Positions 29,200-34,079 of a stretch of 34,079 nucleotides of DNA are shown piece by piece (within the stretch, counting starts at the first letter, position 1; the number at the start of each line of letters is the position of its first letter). This stretch comes from a virus. Below the pieces are notes generated by a model. That model did no database searches, had not been told where the DNA came from, and saw only the letters and a list, made by a program, of their open reading frames with translations. The stretch is from positions 1 to 34,079 of the IMG/VR virus record IMGVR_UViG_3300032116_000754; one strand, given 5' to 3'. Position numbers and translations under genes: made by a program.

Positions 29200-29250
29200 C
29201 CTAACGCCGTGCGCTACCATTTGGATATCGGAGCCGAGAGGTTCCACCGC
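29200..29250 (+). promoter_or_regulatory. Repeated promoter/leader element with hairpin, copy 3
   Basis: CCTAACGCCGTGCGC then TACCATTTGGATATCGGA. Hairpin GGAGCC-GAGA-GGTTCC (29230-29245) with a GNRA-type loop. Located 19 nt before ATG 29264. Confidence 0.7.
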
Positions 29251-29263
29251 TTGCAAGCCAGTC

Positions 29264-29416
29264 ATGAACTCCAAGGTCCTCGCAGCACGCATCGGCCAAC
29301 GCAACGCAGCCGATATGGCTATCAGATTCAAAGCGCTCAAAATGGGCGCCTCTGTTGAAATGATTAACACCATGACCGTTTTTGATCTTCTCGACTGGAT
29401 CTCCGACAATGTTTGA
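29264..29416 (+). CDS. Small helical protein, 50 aa
   Basis: MNSKVLAARIGQRNAADMAI then RFKALKMGASVEMINTMTVF then DLLDWISDNV. Composed of amphipathic helices; the N-terminal part could be a DNA-binding helix but no motif is clear. Its stop overlaps the next start (ATGTTTGA, 8 nt). It directly follows leader copy 3. Confidence 0.6.
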   Translation: MNSKVLAARIGQRNAADMAIRFKALKMGASVEMINTMTVFDLLDWISDNV

Positions 29417-29813
29417 TTCGTTTCGGGTTTGGATTTATCAAGGGCTTTGGCAAAGTGGCTATGAGCCCTATGACATGCCTGGAGCCGACGCTAGGACCAG
29501 GTACGCCCTTCGATCTGTTGACAACAGTGGGTTACCAAAAGACGGAACCTACAGGGGTGTCATGATTGCAGATAAGACTTTAAGGTTGTTTTCCGGTGGC
29601 GAAGCATTTGGTGGCTATGCCATAAATCAATCGCTTGCTGATTTTGAAGTTGAATTCGATGAGCGCTATCACGATGAATACAAGCGTGGTCTAGAGCGTG
29701 GCTACAAGGGCAAGCGCCGTTGCTCTGACCGCTACATCTGCTCCCAGTCTTCGGACTGGAGGGATGGCTACGAAAGCGGATTACAAGCAAAGCCACAAGC
29801 GCCACTCCTCTGA
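29409..29813 (+). CDS. Hypothetical protein, 134 aa
   Basis: ATG at 29409 overlaps the previous stop by 8 nt and replaces a weaker start at 29382. Aromatic-rich (MFDSFRVWIYQGLWQSGYEP), with beta strands in the middle and a charged helix (FDERYHDEYKRGLERGYKGK). The C-terminus has two Cys (RRCSDRYICSQSS). No family recognised. Confidence 0.6.
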   Translation: MFDSFRVWIYQGLWQSGYEPYDMPGADARTRYALRSVDNSGLPKDGTYRGVMIADKTLRLFSGGEAFGGYAINQSLADFEVEFDERYHDEYKRGLERGYKGKRRCSDRYICSQSSDWRDGYESGLQAKPQAPLL

Positions 29814-29818
29814 CCCCC

Positions 29819-29839
29819 GCCGGGCCTCGTAAGCCCGGC
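29819..29839 (+). repeat. GC hairpin after the 29813 stop, related to 27862-27879
   Basis: GCCGGGC (29819-29825), 7-nt loop, GCCCGGC (29833-29839), perfect stem, no T-run. Like the element at 27862-27879 it starts with CCCGCCGG and is followed by CAACCA. Could be a weak terminator or RNA-stability element. Confidence 0.5.
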
Positions 29840-29841
29840 AA

Positions 29842-29870
29842 CCATCCATCCCATCCCATCCCATCCCATG
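29842..29870 (+). repeat. CCATC pentanucleotide repeat abutting a start codon
   Basis: CCATCCATCCCATCCCATCC then CATCCCATG: four to five CCATC-type units running into the ATG at 29868. Slippage here would alter the distance upstream of the ATG, not the coding frame. Confidence 0.8.
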
Positions 29871-30008
29871 AGACACGTTTCTGCATTTTTTATAGTAACT
29901 ATGGGCCTTTGCGCGTTCTTTCATGAAGGCCTAAAGATTGACCCTAGGCCATCTCTTATGGGTGCCCTAGCGATTGCCTGCTCTGTCACCATGCTGACCC
30001 CCGATTAA
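29868..30008 (+). CDS. Small membrane protein, 46 aa, two predicted TM segments
   Basis: MRHVSAFFIVTMGLCAFFHE then GLKIDPRPSLMGALAIACSV then TMLTPD. Hydrophobic stretches at about residues 5-18 and 29-43 suggest a hairpin-like membrane protein. A holin role is conceivable, but the peptidase (20403) is far away on the other strand. Nothing in the sequence proves the function. Confidence 0.6.
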   Translation: MRHVSAFFIVTMGLCAFFHEGLKIDPRPSLMGALAIACSVTMLTPD

Positions 30009-30011
30009 CCC

Positions 30012-30437
30012 ATGCCCGCCCGCACCATCAACGGCAACCATCCCATTGCAACCATCAAAGTGAGCCCAAGATTTACCTGTCGCAAAAACATCAACGACGG
30101 CCTGGTTTGCTGGCAAATGTCTCTTCGCCTGCCAAATGGCGAGGAGCATGGGGCTCAAGTTGTGCAAGCTCAAGCTTGTGTGGAGGTTGGTCGCGGAGGG
30201 AGAGCAGCGGCGGCGGAACTGTTGCGAATGGCACGCCGAAGTCTGCGCATCAAAACAGAGTTGTTCGTCGTCTCCGCTCAAGGCCACACCCCCACCTGGA
30301 TTAAGCCGGGCGAACCGGGTCAGACCCCTCGCTTCACCTTTATCCGCCCCGAAGGCATCCCCCTGGAAGAAGCCCGCGCCCTCAAGGCTGCAGCCAACAT
30401 CTCCTGCGGTGGCACCTTGCACATCTGCCGTATCTGA
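30012..30437 (+). CDS. Hypothetical protein, 141 aa
   Basis: Starts 3 bases after the previous stop. It has a beta-rich N-terminal half (PIATIKVSPRFTCRKNINDG, LVCWQMSLRLPNGEE), a helix (GRAAAAELLRMARRSLRIK) and a beta-like end (GEPGQTPRFTFIRPEGIPLE). No family recognised. It is the last gene before the tape measure and is separated from it by a GGGAAAACT motif. Confidence 0.6.
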   Translation: MPARTINGNHPIATIKVSPRFTCRKNINDGLVCWQMSLRLPNGEEHGAQVVQAQACVEVGRGGRAAAAELLRMARRSLRIKTELFVVSAQGHTPTWIKPGEPGQTPRFTFIRPEGIPLEEARALKAAANISCGGTLHICRI

Positions 30438-30450
30438 TGCCCACCCAGCC

Positions 30451-30459
30451 GGGAAAACT
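30451..30459 (+). promoter_or_regulatory. Late-gene motif GGGAAAACT, copy 8 (tape measure)
   Basis: GCCGGGAAAACTGAA then CCAGTAGCACG lies 29 nt before the GTG at 30480. It contains both the core and the CAGTAGCA extension. Confidence 0.55.
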
Positions 30460-30479
30460 GAACCAGTAGCACGGCAAGG

Positions 30480-33400
30480 GTGGCAGGTTCAGAGGCGCTT
30501 GAAGTTTCGCTTAGGCTGATGCTCGAAGAGCAGGCCGAGATTGCTCGTGCCCTCGCTGCAGCAGGCGGAAAGGCTGGCGATGAATTCTATAAAGCTCTCA
30601 GTCCAAAGGCACAAAAAGCCTTTGACGATCTAGCGAATCAGGCGGAAAAAGCAGCCAAAGATGTTGGCGCAAAATTCAGCAAGACCGACCTGCGCTTTAA
30701 GAATAGCCAGGGCCAATTCCTGTCGCCGCAAGATCTTGATGCCCTGAGTAAAGCCAATGCCAAATTCGCGGAAGCTCGAAAAGCTGTCGACCTTTTCCGC
30801 TCTGCCGTCGTCGAAACCGGGAATCAGGCCGGCCAAAGCTTCAACCTGCTCGAATCCGCGATCACGGGCGTTGCGGTCTCCCTGACATCGCGCCTGACCG
30901 ACGCCGTGGGCACTGCGTTATCCAGTGTCAAGGGGCTGGTGGGGGGCTTCCTAGAGCTTGATGGGGAGCTGCGTCTTGCCGCCGCTGCCGCTGGTGAGCA
31001 GGGCGGTTACGAGCGCCTGGCAGCCGTAGTGGACAAGGTGGGCATTGAGGCGGCCGGCACCACGAAACAGGTGGCTGAACTGGCCACAAGCCTTGTCAGG
31101 GCTGGCTTTTCAATCAAGGAGGTTGAGGCCGCCCTTCCAGGGGTGGTGAAGGGCGCAGAGGCCACGGGCACAAGCTTCGCCAGCTTCGGCGACATCGTTG
31201 GCAACACCCTGCGCGGGTTCGGGCTGGAGGTGGAGGAAACCAGCCGCGTGGTTGACGTGTTGGTGAACACCGCAAACAGCAGCAACGCCAGCATCGAAGG
31301 ATTGGGATATACGTTTGAGTACACCGCCCCCATCGCCAAGGCCTTGGGCGTCTCCTTAGAGGAGGTGGCCGCCGCCGCTGGCTTGATGGCCAATGCGGGT
31401 ATTCAGGGCTCTGTGGCCGGCACGGGCCTACGGACAGGCCTCCAAAAGCTCCAGCAGGCTGCTGGCGGGGCATCGCCTGAGGTGATGGGTCTGATGCGGG
31501 GGCAGGAGCGACTGACCGGGGTGATGCGGAAGCTGGGGGCCACGGTGGTGGACACCAATGGGAAGCTCCTGCCACTTGATCAGGTGTTGATCAAGCTCAA
31601 AGGTGGCCTGGAAAAGCTGAACCAGGCGGATCAGGTTCAGCTTGCAAACGTCCTATTTGGCGATGAAGCCGGATCGAAGTTCCTGGCGATCCTCAACCAG
31701 TCTGACGCGGCGATCAACAAATTGTTTGGCGACATCAAGAACAGCGCTGGCGCCACCGATACCGCTCGCACCGCCATGGCCGGCATGGGGCTGGAGCTTC
31801 AGCAACTCCAGGGCACCATGGATTCCCTGGGCACCTCCGTTGGCGGCGTGATCGCGTCTGGCCTTCGGCCGCTGGTGGGGGTCGCAAATGCTGCCGCAGG
31901 GGTTGTGTCTGGGCTGCCGGCGCCAGTGAAGGCGGCTGGTGGAGCGATCATCGGCCTTGGGCTGGCATCCGCCGCCGCCGCTGTTGGGATCGGCGCACTG
32001 AATGTGGTCGTGGCTCAAATCGGAGGCTACGCCACTTTGCGCACTGCCGTCACAGCCACGGTTGCGTCGTTTGGGGGTATTGCGGCCGGCACGTCGATCG
32101 TTCTAGGCCTCGCGGCGGGCATTGGATATGCGGCCAGTGGCTTCCGGGAGACAGATAAGACCACAAAGGCGCTGATCCAAACCACGGTGGGCCTCGCTGT
32201 TGGGGTGGCTGTTTTCCGAGGAATAGCGGGCGCGGTAGGACTGCTTAATGCTGCGCAAGCGCTCTGGAATACCCGGCTCAAGGGCTCGATTGCACTGCAA
32301 ACCGTCCTGACCGCGCTTACCCCCAAGGGCCTGGTGCAGCTTGCTGTTGCCGCGACTGCCGCGACTGCTGCCTATGCAGCCGTGGGAAGCCTCGTCAGGG
32401 TTGCAGGCGAAGAGACAGAAGATCTATCGGGCAAAACAGAAGAACTTAGGGATGAAATCAAGCTCCTACAGGAAGAGATCCAGAAACGGAAAGAACTCAA
32501 CCTTGACACAACGGAAGCCCAGAAAAAGCTAGACAACCTACAGCTTGACTTACAGCAGCTTCAGGCGCCGCTTGAGATCAAGCTTGACATCCAACGGTTT
32601 GATGCTCAGATCCGGGCGCTTGAGGAGAAGGCCGGCAAGCTTGGCAATATGAGCCCAGAGCGTGCCGCGCTGCAGGCACGGATTGACGCCTTTAGATCCG
32701 TGCGTGATGAATTAATTGCAGCAGAAAAGGGGACAGGAAGCCAGCAGTTTGAAGCGCTGTCAAAATCGTCGAAAGAATTTGTGAGGCAATATGAAAACGG
32801 CTTAAATGAGATTGACAAGCTCAACCGGCAAAAACTCAACCTGCCAGGTAACGCAACAGACGAGCGCAACAAAATCAACAAGCGTATTTCTGATATACAG
32901 TCACAGTTTGACCGTACTTCAGAAAAAAGAAAACTTGAGGCGGAAGGTGATCAGATTCAGCGGCAGATTACCTTAAACAAGGAACGAATTAAAGACGAAG
33001 AGAAGCAAATTCAGCGCAGAAAAGAGCTGGCAGCGCAAGCGCTTGATCCATTAACAGCGACAAGCATGAGTGAAAGCGCGGACTTGAGAAAAGAAAATAT
33101 ACAAGCGCTTGAGAAAACAGCTCAGAGGTTGCGCCAAGCCGAAGTAAACAATAAAGAAGCCATTATAAAGGCTACAAAGACCGAACTGCGCGTAGCAAGG
33201 GATCTTGTCGCCTCCGCCAAGGAAAAGCTTGAGACCGAGAAACTCAAGCTTGAGACACAACAGGCAAGCGCATCGCTCACGGATCGGCAGAAGGGCCTAG
33301 AGAGCGGTCGGCTGCGTATCGTCCAGCAGATCGCAGACGCCTACTCAGGCCTCGCCAGTGCCCAGGCGGCGCTTGTGCAGTCCGGTTTTGATGTTGATCG

Positions 33401-34079
33401 GTCGCGGAATAGCAAAGCGCTATCCACCGCAGAGCAGGAGCTTCAGATCCTGCGTGATCGCGGAGCATCTGTTGATCAAATCCAAGCCAAAGAGCGAGAG
33501 ATTGCACGCATCAAGCGCGATGGAGAGGCGATTGAATACCGCGCAATGGATGCGGCGATCAAGGCCACCGCTGAGCGCTTTGAGATTGAGCGCAAAATCC
33601 TTGAGCTGAAGCAACGGGCTCAGATGCTGGAGCAGGAAGGCGCTGTGCGATCCGCTCGCCAAGGCGTTTTGAGCCAAGAGCAGCGGATGCTTGACCTTCG
33701 CGGCAAAGTGTTAGACCCAAACCTGCTGCCTGCGCAGAAAGCTGAAATTCAAAAGCAGATCAAATTACAAGAGCAATCAATTCAACTCAGCAAGGAGCAG
33801 GAGAAGGCAGAGCGTGACAGGCTGCAAAGCATGGGCCTAATCCTTGGCCTTGAACGGCAGTCCCAAGCAGCTCAACAGCAGACGGCATCGAATCAGCAAC
33901 GTGCCGCCGCTGCCGCCAAGGGATGGGAAAACGCCTTCAGTGGCCAGCTTGCTGCACTGGATAACGCGGCGGGCGTCTCCTATCGTGTCGTGCGGCAACT
34001 CGTTGGCACCATTGAGGAGCCAGGCAAGCCAGTGCAGAAAATCTATGAAGACGTTTTACAGGTTGTTGATGCAACAAAG
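30480..34079 (+). CDS. Tail tape measure protein (3' end beyond the window)
   Basis: The frame stays open for exactly 1,200 codons to the window edge. GTG at 30480 is chosen because it lies 29 nt after the GGGAAAACT motif; ATG at 30519 is the alternative. The TP901-like tape-measure core spans about residues 160-330 (TTKQVAELATSLVRAGFSIK, EVEAALPGVVKGAEATGTSF, LGVSLEEVAAAAGLMANAGI). Hydrophobic segments lie at about 460-625 (AAGGAIIGLGLASAAAAVGI). From about residue 640 the protein becomes a very long charged coiled coil (ETEDLSGKTEELRDEIKLLQ and onward). The protein sets tail length and is ejected with DNA. Its length implies a long siphovirus-type tail. Confidence 0.93.
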   Translation, partial: MAGSEALEVSLRLMLEEQAEIARALAAAGGKAGDEFYKALSPKAQKAFDDLANQAEKAAKDVGAKFSKTDLRFKNSQGQFLSPQDLDALSKANAKFAEARKAVDLFRSAVVETGNQAGQSFNLLESAITGVAVSLTSRLTDAVGTALSSVKGLVGGFLELDGELRLAAAAAGEQGGYERLAAVVDKVGIEAAGTTKQVAELATSLVRAGFSIKEVEAALPGVVKGAEATGTSFASFGDIVGNTLRGFGLEVEETSRVVDVLVNTANSSNASIEGLGYTFEYTAPIAKALGVSLEEVAAAAGLMANAGIQGSVAGTGLRTGLQKLQQAAGGASPEVMGLMRGQERLTGVMRKLGATVVDTNGKLLPLDQVLIKLKGGLEKLNQADQVQLANVLFGDEAGSKFLAILNQSDAAINKLFGDIKNSAGATDTARTAMAGMGLELQQLQGTMDSLGTSVGGVIASGLRPLVGVANAAAGVVSGLPAPVKAAGGAIIGLGLASAAAAVGIGALNVVVAQIGGYATLRTAVTATVASFGGIAAGTSIVLGLAAGIGYAASGFRETDKTTKALIQTTVGLAVGVAVFRGIAGAVGLLNAAQALWNTRLKGSIALQTVLTALTPKGLVQLAVAATAATAAYAAVGSLVRVAGEETEDLSGKTEELRDEIKLLQEEIQKRKELNLDTTEAQKKLDNLQLDLQQLQAPLEIKLDIQRFDAQIRALEEKAGKLGNMSPERAALQARIDAFRSVRDELIAAEKGTGSQQFEALSKSSKEFVRQYENGLNEIDKLNRQKLNLPGNATDERNKINKRISDIQSQFDRTSEKRKLEAEGDQIQRQITLNKERIKDEEKQIQRRKELAAQALDPLTATSMSESADLRKENIQALEKTAQRLRQAEVNNKEAIIKATKTELRVARDLVASAKEKLETEKLKLETQQASASLTDRQKGLESGRLRIVQQIADAYSGLASAQAALVQSGFDVDRSRNSKALSTAEQELQILRDRGASVDQIQAKEREIARIKRDGEAIEYRAMDAAIKATAERFEIERKILELKQRAQMLEQEGAVRSARQGVLSQEQRMLDLRGKVLDPNLLPAQKAEIQKQIKLQEQSIQLSKEQEKAERDRLQSMGLILGLERQSQAAQQQTASNQQRAAAAAKGWENAFSGQLAALDNAAGVSYRVVRQLVGTIEEPGKPVQKIYEDVLQVVDATK

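Noticed and set aside
33926-33934. Ninth GGGAAAAC copy as a promoter
   Set aside because: It lies inside the tape measure coding sequence with no start codon at the expected distance; probably chance.
1-34079. tRNA genes, CRISPR arrays, integrase or attachment sites
   Set aside because: Scanned by eye on both strands; no cloverleaf with a GTTCRANYC arm, no regularly spaced repeats, and no recombinase motif were found. A tRNA scan would be needed to be sure.

Overview
The window reads as a continuous stretch of a GC-rich tailed-phage genome. It encodes a terminase large subunit, a DUF4055-type portal, a MuF-like minor head protein, a tail tube protein, tail-assembly chaperones and the first 1,200 codons of a tape measure. 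No bacterial chromosomal genes are seen. Several genes point to a cyanobacterial host (Synechococcus/Cyanobium-like): a cyanobacterial-type ThyX, a protein matching the cyanobacterial DUF3727 family, and a cyanobacterial-type class II ribonucleotide reductase (NrdJ). This is an inference from remembered family features; no search was run.

Layout. 1-2083: small overlapping genes around thyX. 2105-3336: DUF3727 gene and dCTP deaminase. 3375-9054 (+): terminase, sigma factor-like protein, portal, a basic 'MAKGG' protein and the minor head protein. 9083-12060 (-): block of eight mostly unknown small genes. 12169-16662 (+): connector/tail genes, a second MAKGG protein, tail chaperones G and GT, and the tail tube. 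16734-21300 (-): cargo block with a C39-like peptidase, an intein-containing DNA methyltransferase and a winged-helix protein. 21489-27007 (+): intein-containing NrdJ, a third MAKGG protein, another basic protein and a tail-terminator-like gene. 27129-30437 (+): small-gene island with its own repeated leaders and terminators. 30480-end (+): tape measure. No gene-free gap exceeds about 190 bases.

How it fits together. NrdJ, Dcd and ThyX form a nucleotide-supply set leading to dTTP. The plus-strand morphogenesis genes are interrupted twice by minus-strand cargo blocks. Each block ends in a bidirectional hairpin where it converges with a plus-strand gene. Eight late-gene starts have a GGGAAAAC motif 28-34 nt upstream. 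The phage also encodes a sigma-70-like factor, so a phage-controlled late regulon is plausible but untested. A second, unrelated leader with a covarying hairpin precedes three genes of the small-gene island.

Most notable: (1) an HNH endonuclease ORF lies wholly inside the methyltransferase intein but in a different reading frame, while the host frame stays open across it; (2) the eight-copy late-gene motif; (3) a GGGAAAG slippery heptamer giving a G/GT tail-chaperone frameshift; (4) three basic proteins sharing one N-terminal tag and upstream motif; (5) no recognisable major capsid protein in 34 kb.
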